From the NCBI GenBank assembly GCA_016844285.1, contig JAENIS010000075.1, positions 1-7,218 of the forward strand: a stretch of 7,218 nucleotides of DNA, read 5' to 3'. The position numbers and the translations under genes are program-made. The notes below the pieces were generated by a model. The model saw nothing but the letters and a program-made list of their open reading frames with translations. It had not been told where the DNA came from and searched no databases. Below, piece by piece: positions 1 to 6,557 of this stretch. Each line of letters opens with the position of its first letter. Position 1 is the first letter of the stretch. The stretch comes from Dehalococcoidales bacterium. GTDB lineage: Bacteria > Chloroflexota > Dehalococcoidia > Dehalococcoidales > UBA2162.

Positions 1-249
1 TGTATTACCGACTATGATAGCTGGTGGCAGCCGGGCAAACCGGTGACAGTAGATGTTATCCTGGAAACCCTGCGTAAAAACGTGGATACGGCGAAAAAGA
101 TTATCAAGCTTGCCGTCAGCCGGATACCCGGGGAGCGCAACTGCGAGTGTGCCACCGCCCTCCAGATGGCGATTGTGACCGCTCCGGGGATGATACCGCT
201 GGAGCAGAAGAAGAAACTAGACCTGTTAATAGGGAAGTATATCAAGTAG
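1..249 (+). CDS. mtnP: 5'-methylthioadenosine phosphorylase, C-terminal part (5'-truncated by window edge)
   Basis: The reading frame is open from base 1 and stops with TAG at 247-249, giving the last 82 residues of a protein that begins outside the window. The visible part opens with CITDYDSWW and later carries IPGERNCECATAL, both typical of the C-terminal end of the PNP/MTAP family 2 phosphorylases. The two aspartates of TDYD (visible residues 4 and 6) are the adenine-recognising pair of MTA phosphorylases; purine nucleoside phosphorylases for guanosine/inosine have Asn there. The enzyme splits 5'-methylthioadenosine with phosphate into adenine and methylthioribose-1-phosphate in the cytoplasm, the first step of methionine salvage. 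It sits upstream of a methionine synthase-like gene, SAH hydrolase and SAM synthetase, which fits this role. The internal ATG at 43 falls after the TDYD motif and is not the true start. A related aminopurine-nucleoside phosphorylase is the main alternative. Confidence 0.88.
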   Translation, partial: CITDYDSWWQPGKPVTVDVILETLRKNVDTAKKIIKLAVSRIPGERNCECATALQMAIVTAPGMIPLEQKKKLDLLIGKYIK

Positions 250-250
250 A

Positions 251-318
251 TAACCTATCCTCCTATCTTTAACCCTCTTCTCCCTTGAAAGAAGAGGGGG
301 ATTAAAGGGGTGAGGTTA
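251..318. repeat. Intergenic hairpin element 1
   Basis: This 68-base element begins one base after the mtnP stop codon. Its ends are inverted: TAACCT (251-256) pairs with AGGTTA (313-318). Inside, CTTTAA (267-272) pairs with TTAAAG (302-307), and CCCTCTTC (273-280) pairs with GAAGAGGG (291-298) around a 10-base loop. The whole can fold into one long interrupted hairpin. The left end CCTATCC and the right end GGGGTGAGG recur in the elements behind the 2088-3647 and 3818-5086 genes. There is no T-tract, so a classic intrinsic terminator is unlikely. It could be a REP/MITE-like dispersed repeat or an mRNA 3'-end structure. Confidence 0.7.
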
Positions 319-349
319 ATAAGCTAGTTCTTAAGAGAGGCTAAATCTT

Positions 350-1381
350 ATGCCTGATACTGAGTTTGGCTGCCTGCCCACGGTCATTGGCAGTATGCCT
401 CAAACCGACCCTACTGAAGCCTGTGCCCAGGTGTCTCGCTACCTCAAAGACATACCGGCCTGGCCGCAGCTACCGAACCGCTCCTTCCTTGAGAATATGT
501 ATGCCCAGTATAGCCAGGGATTTCCCGGCGTGGTCATCAAGGACAACCGTATCTATGTTGACCGTGCCAGGGGTGATGTGGTTGAGTCGATGGAGCGGCT
601 TTATACCGCTTACGAAAAACATGACGTTGCTAAATATCCAATAAGTGAAGGCTACGCACAGGGTCTGCATACTTTTCTTGCCTCAAAGTTCCGGTCGCCT
701 CTGGCAGTTAAGGGTCAGATAACCGGTCCGGTGACCTGGGGGCTAACCGTTACTGATGAGGAAGGCCGGGCGATAATCTATGACGACTCGTTTCAGGATA
801 TGGTCGCCATGTTTCTTGGCCTGAAGGCGGAGTGGCAGGAGAGGGCACTAAGCCAAATCTCGAAAAACACCATCATCTTTGTCGACGAGCCATATATGGC
901 TGCTTTTGGCTCGGCGGCCGTGCCTTTCGACAAGGGAAGGGTCATCAGACTCTTAAATGAGGTCTTCGGCCATATCCGGGGTATTAAGGGAGTCCACTGC
1001 TGTGGCAATACCGATTGGCCGGTCTTGCTCCAGACCAATACCCAGATATTGAGCTTCGATGCTTATAACTATGCCCGGTCGCTCAGCCTCTATCCTGCGG
1101 AAGTAGAGGCATTCCTGGTAAGGAAAGGCTGTATTGCCTGGGGGATTGTTCCCAACGAGGTGGAAGCACTGGCCGGGGAAACCGTAAGCAGCCTCAAAGA
1201 CCGTCTTGAGGAAGCCATAGCCCCCTTTACCAGAAATGGTATCGGCTTCAGGCAGCTACTGGGGCAAGCCTTGCTGACGCCTTGCTGTGGTCTGGCCGGT
1301 CTACCTGATGGGGAGGCGGTGGACAAAGCCCTGGAGCTACTGACCGGGCTATCGTTAGCGATAAGAAAACGTTATCTTTAG
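350..1381 (+). CDS. Core-MetE-like methionine synthase (UROD/MetE superfamily, folate-independent type)
   Basis: This 343-aa protein belongs to the UROD/MetE-like methyltransferase superfamily. It likely transfers a methyl group to homocysteine to form methionine. Full-length MetE is about 750 aa; this protein matches only the catalytic C-terminal barrel. The zinc site is visible as H216-x-C218 in VHCCGNTDW and C313 in TPCCGLAGL, corresponding to His641, Cys643 and Cys726 of E. coli MetE. Where MetE has a Glu ligand, the local sequence is ILSFDAYNY, so D237 may stand in. The N-terminus has VIGSMPQTDP and WPQLPNRSF motifs. Core-MetE proteins are known from Dehalococcoides and other anaerobes and are thought to use a methyl-corrinoid (possibly the corrinoid iron-sulfur protein) instead of methyl-folate. 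The start is ATG at 350 with AGAGAGG at 334-340, nine bases upstream. Neighbouring mtnP, ahcY and metK support the assignment. A methylcobamide-dependent methyltransferase for another thiol remains possible. Confidence 0.72.
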   Translation: MPDTEFGCLPTVIGSMPQTDPTEACAQVSRYLKDIPAWPQLPNRSFLENMYAQYSQGFPGVVIKDNRIYVDRARGDVVESMERLYTAYEKHDVAKYPISEGYAQGLHTFLASKFRSPLAVKGQITGPVTWGLTVTDEEGRAIIYDDSFQDMVAMFLGLKAEWQERALSQISKNTIIFVDEPYMAAFGSAAVPFDKGRVIRLLNEVFGHIRGIKGVHCCGNTDWPVLLQTNTQILSFDAYNYARSLSLYPAEVEAFLVRKGCIAWGIVPNEVEALAGETVSSLKDRLEEAIAPFTRNGIGFRQLLGQALLTPCCGLAGLPDGEAVDKALELLTGLSLAIRKRYL

Positions 1382-1383
1382 GC

Positions 1384-1438
1384 GGTTCTTATTTCCTCTT
1401 CATCAGGGTTTTGTCTACCTGACATGGCAGAAAGAACC
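1384..1438. repeat. Short inverted repeat behind the methyltransferase gene
   Basis: GGTTCTT (1384-1390) and AAGAACC (1432-1438) are perfect 7-bp inverted arms separated by 41 bases, starting two bases after the stop codon at 1381. A nested TCAGG (1403-1407) and CCTGA (1418-1422) can pair inside. There is no T-run after the right arm, so it is not a convincing terminator. It could be a chance pairing or an mRNA end structure. It lacks the CTATCC and CCCTT motifs of the three larger hairpin elements. Confidence 0.3.
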
Positions 1439-1461
1439 AATTTAGGTTAAACTAATAGAGG

Positions 1462-1553
1462 ATGAATGAAATAAGCAGGGTGCTCTTCTTGACCATCATC
1501 GTTGGCTAATGCTGCCGTACTGGCTAAGAGCGAAAGATATGGGTCGCAAATGA
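1462..1553 (+). other. Two tiny coupled reading frames leading into the archaemetzincin start
   Basis: ATG at 1462 opens a 15-codon frame (MNEISRVLFLTIIVG) ending in TAA at 1507-1509. That stop overlaps the next start in TAATG (1507-1511). The second frame has 14 codons (MLPYWLRAKDMGRK) and ends in TGA at 1551-1553, overlapping the preferred archaemetzincin start as ATGA (1550-1553). The arrangement would allow translational coupling down the chain. A purine-rich TAGAGG lies at 1456-1461, directly against the first ATG, which is too close for a normal ribosome site. The arrangement may be chance, a leader, or the remnant of a decayed gene; nothing recognisable is encoded. Confidence 0.2.
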
Positions 1554-2107
1554 AACATAAAATAGTTCTTGGCCTGCTGACTCAAATTGATAGCCATCTC
1601 GTGGAGATGTTGAAAGAGGGCATTGAGCACACCTTTAATTGCCCGGTAGAGATTAAAGCGCGGATTGGTAGTCTTGATTACGCCTATGCCACGAAGCGAA
1701 AGCAGTACCTGGCACCCTTAATACTATCGACTCTGCGCGGCTTCAGCACCAATGCCGATGACCGATGCCTGGGTGTTGTTGATGTTGACCTCTATTCTCC
1801 CGGTTCGAGCTTCGTCTTTGGTGAAGCTGATATTGGCTCCCGGGTAGCAGTTATCTCCTTGTACCGGCTGAGGCCGGAGCGCTATGGCCTGGCACCGGAT
1901 GAGCGACTATATCAAAGCCGGGTAACTAAGGAAGCGGTGCATGAGCTGGGCCATACCCACTATTTGAGCCACTGCCTGGAGGCAAAGTGTGTCATGCACC
2001 TTTCCCACAGCCTGGCTGATACCGACCGTAAGGCGGCTGCTTTCTGCCCGAACTGTGAGCAGGGGTTACAGGAGGTTGTGGTAAACCGTGACACCACCAC
2101 TACCTGA
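1550..2107 (+). CDS. amzA: Archaemetzincin-like zinc metalloprotease
   Basis: From ATG 1550 the protein has 185 aa, about the size of prokaryotic archaemetzincins. The zinc-protease signature HELGHTHYLSHC spans residues 131-142: H131, H135 and H141 would bind catalytic zinc and E132 would be the general base. The archaemetzincin structural zinc site is complete, with C142, C147, C166 and C169 (ending FCPNC), and M149 in CVM is the Met-turn. An oddity is Y138 where metzincins carry a near-invariant Gly (HExxHxxG). The frame extends upstream to a TTG at 1502, adding 16 residues, but ATG 1550 gives the usual family N-terminus (MKHKIVLGLL); neither start has a strong Shine-Dalgarno. There is no signal peptide, so it is probably cytoplasmic. 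Physiological substrates of the prokaryotic family are largely unknown. It overlaps the next gene by 20 bases, so the two are probably co-translated. Confidence 0.85.
   Translation: MKHKIVLGLLTQIDSHLVEMLKEGIEHTFNCPVEIKARIGSLDYAYATKRKQYLAPLILSTLRGFSTNADDRCLGVVDVDLYSPGSSFVFGEADIGSRVAVISLYRLRPERYGLAPDERLYQSRVTKEAVHELGHTHYLSHCLEAKCVMHLSHSLADTDRKAAAFCPNCEQGLQEVVVNRDTTTT
2070..2075 (+). promoter_or_regulatory. Ribosome binding site supporting the GTG start at 2088
   Basis: A perfect AGGAGG lies inside the 3' end of the archaemetzincin gene, 12 bases before GTG 2088. It is the strongest Shine-Dalgarno match near this junction and supports the overlapping GTG start of the kinase gene. Confidence 0.6.
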
Positions 2108-3647
2108 GCTGGTGCAGGCCTTGCTTGAGCCCAAAGCCTACCCTGATGCCGTATCGAGGGTCGAGATGATGCAGACCCAGATGTCCTTTGTTTTTCTGAC
2201 TGACGCGTGTGCCTATAAGGTGAAAAAGCCGGTAAATCTTGGTTATCTCGACTATACTACCATCGATAAGCGCCGCTTCTATTGCCAGCGTGAGGTTGAA
2301 CTTAACCAGCGCCTTTGCCCCACTGTCTATTTGGCGGTGGTGCCCATTACTAAAGACGATGGCACTATTTCGATAGGCGGCCGGGGGCAGGTCATCGAGT
2401 ATGCGGTAAAGATGCTCCGTCTCCCTCAGCAAGCGATGATGAACGTGCTCCTGACCAAAAATGGGGTATCTGTAGAGATGGTAACCGAAGTGGCACAGAA
2501 GCTGGCCGAGTTTCATCAGCGGGCGGAGACCAATGCGACTATCAGCGCCTTTGGCCAGCCTGATAGCATCGCCCGGAATAACGATGAAAATTTCAGCCAG
2601 ACCGTAAAATATATCGGCAACACTCTTTCCCAGGAAAAATACCTCTCCCTTAAAACTTACACCGAAAAGTTTATGGCTGATAAGGTGACTCTGTTTCAGC
2701 AGCGGATTGCCAGGGATAGAATCAGGGATTGCCACGGTGACCTTCATGCTGCCCATATCTGCTTTACTGACGGTATTTGTATCTACGATTGTATTGAGTT
2801 CAACGACCGTTTTCGCTATTGCGATGTTGCCTCCGAGGTCGCCTTTCTGGCGATGGATTTAGACCACTACGGGCGGGCTGACCTCTCCCGTAGCTTTGTT
2901 GATGCCTATGTCGCTTTCAGCCAGGACAAGGAGCTACCCGAACTACTTAATTTCTATAAGTGCTACCGGGCTTATGTCCGTGGTAAGGTTGAGGGCTTCA
3001 AGCTTGATGACCAGTATATTGCCGAGCCTGAGAAAAGACAAATTCTCGATATCGCCCGTAGTTATTTTGACCTGGCCCAGTCCTATACCAGGTCAAGACC
3101 GTTCCTGGTGATTACCACCGGCCTCGTTGGCACCGGTAAAAGCACTCTGGCTCAAGCTCTTGCCAGTAGGCTGGGGCTGGTCGTCATCTCCTCTGATATT
3201 ACCCGCAAAAAGCTGGCCTCTATCCCGGTAACGGAGCATCGGCTTGAAGGGTTTGATAGTGGCATTTATTCCCCTGAGTTTTCCCGGATGACCTATGATA
3301 AAATGCTGGCTGAAGCCAGAAATATCCTGGCTGAAGGCGGGTCAGTCATTCTGGATGCCTCTTTTATCAAGGCAGCGGAGCGTCAGAAAGCACAGGCGTT
3401 AGCTAAAGAAATTCCGGCCGATTTCTTCACCGTGGAGTGTGTTCTCGATGAAGAGAGTATTAAGCTGCGTTTGGCCGAGCGTTTCCGGCAAGGCTCGGTG
3501 TCGGACGGACGCTGGGAGATATTTGAGCCGCAGAAGCAGCAGTTTGAGCCGGTAGTAGAGGTTTCACCCCAAAATCATGTTATAATAGATAGTTCAAAAC
3601 CCTTGTTGGAGGTCACAAGACAAGTTTTAGACAAATTGTTTAGTTAA
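2088..3647 (+). CDS. Two-domain putative kinase: APH-like domain fused to a P-loop (AAA_33/zeta-like) kinase domain
   Basis: This 519-aa protein matches the layout annotated as 'bifunctional aminoglycoside phosphotransferase/ATP-binding protein' (COG2187-type plus COG0645-type). Residues about 1-320 form an APH/choline-kinase-like fold. Its catalytic loop is HGDLHAAH (H216, D218), with His at 223 where APH enzymes usually have Asn, followed by IYDCIEFND (234-240), the likely metal-binding segment. Residues about 338-519 form a small P-loop kinase: Walker A GLVGTGKST with K351 and S352, then VILDASF as a probable Walker B or acceptor segment. The phosphorylated substrate is unknown; there is no specific reason to call it a drug-resistance gene. 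It is cytoplasmic, with no membrane segments seen. The GTG start overlaps the end of the archaemetzincin gene, indicating one transcript and linked function. The stop TAA (3645-3647) is also the left edge of hairpin element 2. Confidence 0.82.
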   Translation: MTPPLPELVQALLEPKAYPDAVSRVEMMQTQMSFVFLTDACAYKVKKPVNLGYLDYTTIDKRRFYCQREVELNQRLCPTVYLAVVPITKDDGTISIGGRGQVIEYAVKMLRLPQQAMMNVLLTKNGVSVEMVTEVAQKLAEFHQRAETNATISAFGQPDSIARNNDENFSQTVKYIGNTLSQEKYLSLKTYTEKFMADKVTLFQQRIARDRIRDCHGDLHAAHICFTDGICIYDCIEFNDRFRYCDVASEVAFLAMDLDHYGRADLSRSFVDAYVAFSQDKELPELLNFYKCYRAYVRGKVEGFKLDDQYIAEPEKRQILDIARSYFDLAQSYTRSRPFLVITTGLVGTGKSTLAQALASRLGLVVISSDITRKKLASIPVTEHRLEGFDSGIYSPEFSRMTYDKMLAEARNILAEGGSVILDASFIKAAERQKAQALAKEIPADFFTVECVLDEESIKLRLAERFRQGSVSDGRWEIFEPQKQQFEPVVEVSPQNHVIIDSSKPLLEVTRQVLDKLFS

Positions 3648-3779
3648 CCTATCCCCCTGACCTCCTTCCCTTACCAAGGGAAGGAGGCGTGTACCGAAGA
3701 GAGGGGGCGGAGCCCCCTCTCTTTAATCTCTTCCCTCTCCCCTTGCCGAGGGGAGAGGGACAAAGGGTGAGGGGTTTAT
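3645..3779. repeat. Intergenic hairpin element 2 (three stem-loops)
   Basis: The element starts at the stop codon of the kinase gene with TAACCTATCC and ends near GGGTGAGGGGTTTAT. It holds three strong stem-loops. Hairpin A has CCTCCTTCCCTT (3661-3672) and AAGGGAAGGAGG (3676-3687) around ACC. Hairpin B has a 12-bp stem (3697-3708 with 3712-3723) around GGA. Hairpin C has CCCTCTCCCCT (3733-3743) and AGGGGAGAGGG (3749-3759). The 13 bases CTATCCCCCTGAC (3649-3661) are identical in element 3 at 5099-5111, and the right part GGGACAAAGG is shared too. It fills nearly all of the 170-base gap before ahcY. Its dispersed-repeat nature is inferred from the three copies seen here. Confidence 0.82.
3697..3724 (+). 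terminator. Possible transcription terminator within element 2 (hairpin B)
   Basis: A perfect 12-bp stem with a C-G closing pair around GGA and a G5/C5 core is followed by TTTAATCTCTT. It lies 50 bases after the kinase stop codon. The strong GC stem suits a terminator, but the T-tract is short, and the twin hairpin in element 3 is followed by AAACG instead. It may therefore be only a structural part of the repeat. Confidence 0.35.
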
Positions 3780-3814
3780 CAACAAAAAGGGTATAGTTTC
3801 CCATAAAAAGTTAG

Positions 3815-5086
<1,272 letters not shown>

Positions 5087-5096
5087 AAGCAAGGAA

Positions 5097-5205
5097 ATCT
5101 ATCCCCCTGACCCCCTTCCTTTGCCAAAGGAAGGGGGAAATAGAAAAAGAGGGGCTTCGCCCCTCTTAAACGCTCTGGTTGGATGGGACAAAGGTGATAG
5201 GTGGT
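5097..5205. repeat. Intergenic hairpin element 3 (two stem-loops)
   Basis: This copy starts about 10 bases behind the ahcY stop. Its left end CTATCCCCCTGAC (5099-5111) is identical to element 2. Hairpin D has CCCCCTTCCTTT (5111-5122) and AAAGGAAGGGGG (5126-5137) around GCC. Hairpin E pairs 5147-5155 with 5159-5167 around TTC (AAGAGGGGC/GCCCCTCTT). The right part GGGACAAAGGTGATAGG (5185-5201) aligns with GGGACAAAGGGTGAGGGG of element 2, and GATAG (5196-5200) is inverted relative to the left CTATC. The position of hairpin C is occupied by unstructured sequence, so this copy has lost or never had that third stem. No SAM-riboswitch motif is seen although the next gene is metK. Confidence 0.8.
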
Positions 5206-5222
5206 TAAAGATAAATAAGGAA

Positions 5223-5227
5223 AGGAG
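5223..5227 (+). promoter_or_regulatory. Ribosome binding site deciding the TTG start of metK
   Basis: AGGAG within AAAGGAGAG sits eight bases before TTG 5236. The conserved [11 protein letters not shown] motif begins only 15 codons after this TTG and no in-frame ATG lies between, so this site fixes the TTG start. Confidence 0.75.
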
Positions 5228-5235
5228 AGAAAAAG

Positions 5236-6459
5236 TTGACTAATTCTTTTGCTAACTCACGGAAATACCTCTTTACCTCGGAGTCGGTTACCGAGGGGCA
5301 CCCGGACAAAATATGTGACCAGATAGCCGATGCGCTTCTGGATGCTATCTTAAAGGACGACCCCTATGGCAGGGTAGCGTGTGAAGTAGCGGTAACCACC
5401 GGATTGGTAGTTGTTCTGGGGCAGATTACGACCAGTCGCTACGTTGATATTCCCAAGGTGGCGCGGGAAGTTGTGCATGATATTGGATACACCTACCCCG
5501 AATATGGCTTTGATTATCAGTCCTGCGGAGTGCTGGTTTCGGTGAATGAGCAATCCGCTGATATTGACCGGGGAGTAAGCAAGTCGCTAGAGGCCAAGAA
5601 AGGTTCCAAGGCGAATGACTTTGATAAGATTGGTGCCGGCGACCAGGGAATGATGGTCGGCTTTGCCTGTAACGAGACTCCAGAGCTGATGCCATTGCCC
5701 ATTGCCTTATCCCATAAGCTATGTCAGCGCCTGGCTCAAGTGCGGAAAGAAAAAATCCTGCCTTATCTTCGTCCGGATGGTAAATCGCAGGTAACCGTAG
5801 AATATCAGAAAGGCATCCCCAAACGCATTACCAGCGTCGTCATTGCCGCTCAGCACAACGACGACGTTAGCTCGGAAAAGATTGAAGAGGATATTATAAA
5901 ACATGTTATCAAAGAGATAATCCCGGCATCACTGCTTGATGCCAGTACCAAATTCTATGTCAATGCTACCGGCCGTTTTGTGGTTGGTGGACCGGTAGCC
6001 GATACTGGTTTTACCGGTCGCAAGCTGCTGGTTGATACCTACGGCGGGATGGCACGGCACGGCGGCGGCTCCTTCTCCGGCAAGGACCCGACCAAGGTTG
6101 ACCGGTCGGCAGCTTATGCTGCCCGCTATGTCGCCAAAAATATCGTCGCTGCTGGGCTGGCGGAACGTGTTGAGATACAGGTCTCTTATGTTATTGGGGT
6201 GGCTCATCCCCTCTCCGTCTCTATTGAGACCTTCGGCACGAGCAAAGTTGACGAAGAGCTTTTGCTCCGGTTGGTTAATAAGCATTTTGACCTGCGCCCG
6301 GCGGCCATTATCGACTACTTTAACCTGCGCCGTCCTATCTATCAACAGACGGCGGCTTATGGACACTTTGGTCGGACAGACCTCGACCTCCCCTGGGAAA
6401 AGACGGATAAAGCCGCAGCCTTAAGAGCGGAGGCATTCGGCAGCGGCCCCGATTATTAA
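5236..6459 (+). CDS. metK: S-adenosylmethionine synthetase (methionine adenosyltransferase)
   Basis: This 407-aa enzyme makes SAM from methionine and ATP, releasing phosphate and pyrophosphate; it is cytoplasmic and normally a tetramer. It is the bacterial type, not the divergent archaeal MAT. Visible motifs are [11 protein letters not shown] with catalytic H22 and D24, GAGDQGMM (133-140), and the phosphate-binding [19 protein letters not shown] block starting at residue 276 with K283, D284, K287 and D289-R290. In the segment where E. coli has GGPMGDCGLTGRK this protein has [13 protein letters not shown], so a Gly next to the conserved Asp is Ala. Length is slightly above the 384 aa of E. coli. 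The start is TTG 5236, backed by AGGAG eight bases upstream. It follows ahcY across element 3, and the two may share a transcript. No clear promoter of its own is seen in the gap. Confidence 0.97.
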   Translation: MTNSFANSRKYLFTSESVTEGHPDKICDQIADALLDAILKDDPYGRVACEVAVTTGLVVVLGQITTSRYVDIPKVAREVVHDIGYTYPEYGFDYQSCGVLVSVNEQSADIDRGVSKSLEAKKGSKANDFDKIGAGDQGMMVGFACNETPELMPLPIALSHKLCQRLAQVRKEKILPYLRPDGKSQVTVEYQKGIPKRITSVVIAAQHNDDVSSEKIEEDIIKHVIKEIIPASLLDASTKFYVNATGRFVVGGPVADTGFTGRKLLVDTYGGMARHGGGSFSGKDPTKVDRSAAYAARYVAKNIVAAGLAERVEIQVSYVIGVAHPLSVSIETFGTSKVDEELLLRLVNKHFDLRPAAIIDYFNLRRPIYQQTAAYGHFGRTDLDLPWEKTDKAAALRAEAFGSGPDY

Positions 6460-6496
6460 GTACAAATCAAGTCTCTTCTATTGCGGGATGGCTGGC

Positions 6497-6535
6497 TTGC
6501 AATTGGCAAAGACGCATTATATATTGGGATATAAT
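6497..6535 (+). promoter_or_regulatory. Probable sigma70-type promoter for the downstream gene
   Basis: TTGCAA (6497-6502, four of six consensus bases) is followed after exactly 17 bases by TATATT (6520-6525, five of six). A perfect TATAAT also occurs at 6530-6535, but its best upstream partner TTGGCA (6503-6508) is 21 bases away. Transcription would start around 6532-6542, just before GGAG at 6542-6545 and ATG 6558. Its presence suggests the last gene is transcribed independently of metK. Confidence 0.5.
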
Positions 6536-6557
6536 TCGAGCGGAGAATGTTGACTTT

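Noticed and set aside
43..249. A separate small 68-aa gene starting at ATG 43
   Set aside because: The same frame is open from base 1 and encodes the TDYD motif before this ATG, so it is an internal Met of the truncated MTA phosphorylase.
1411..1453. Promoter upstream of the archaemetzincin gene (CTGACA at 1419-1424 or TTGTCT at 1411-1416 with TAAACT at 1448-1453)
   Set aside because: The hexamers are separated by more than 20 bases or match the consensus poorly in every pairing tried.
1502..1549. TTG at 1502 as the archaemetzincin start
   Set aside because: The extra 16 residues (MANAAVLAKSERYGSQ) do not resemble the family N-terminus and there is no good ribosome site. ATG 1550 gives the expected length. 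It is not excluded.
2100..2756. 218-aa open frame on the minus strand
   Set aside because: It is antisense to the well-supported kinase gene, has no recognisable motif, and is a shadow of its codon usage. The same holds for the antisense frames within ahcY (4007-4489, 4514-5092) and metK (5929-6366).
3645..3779. CRISPR array or tRNA-like structures in the hairpin-rich gaps
   Set aside because: The hairpins are adjacent but not identical repeats with regular spacers, and no cloverleaf or conserved tRNA arm is present.
5087..5235. SAM or SAH riboswitch upstream of metK, or in the gap upstream of ahcY
   Set aside because: Neither the SAM-I core motifs nor the SAH-riboswitch core were found. 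The structure in these gaps is explained by the shared hairpin elements, which also occur behind genes unrelated to SAM.
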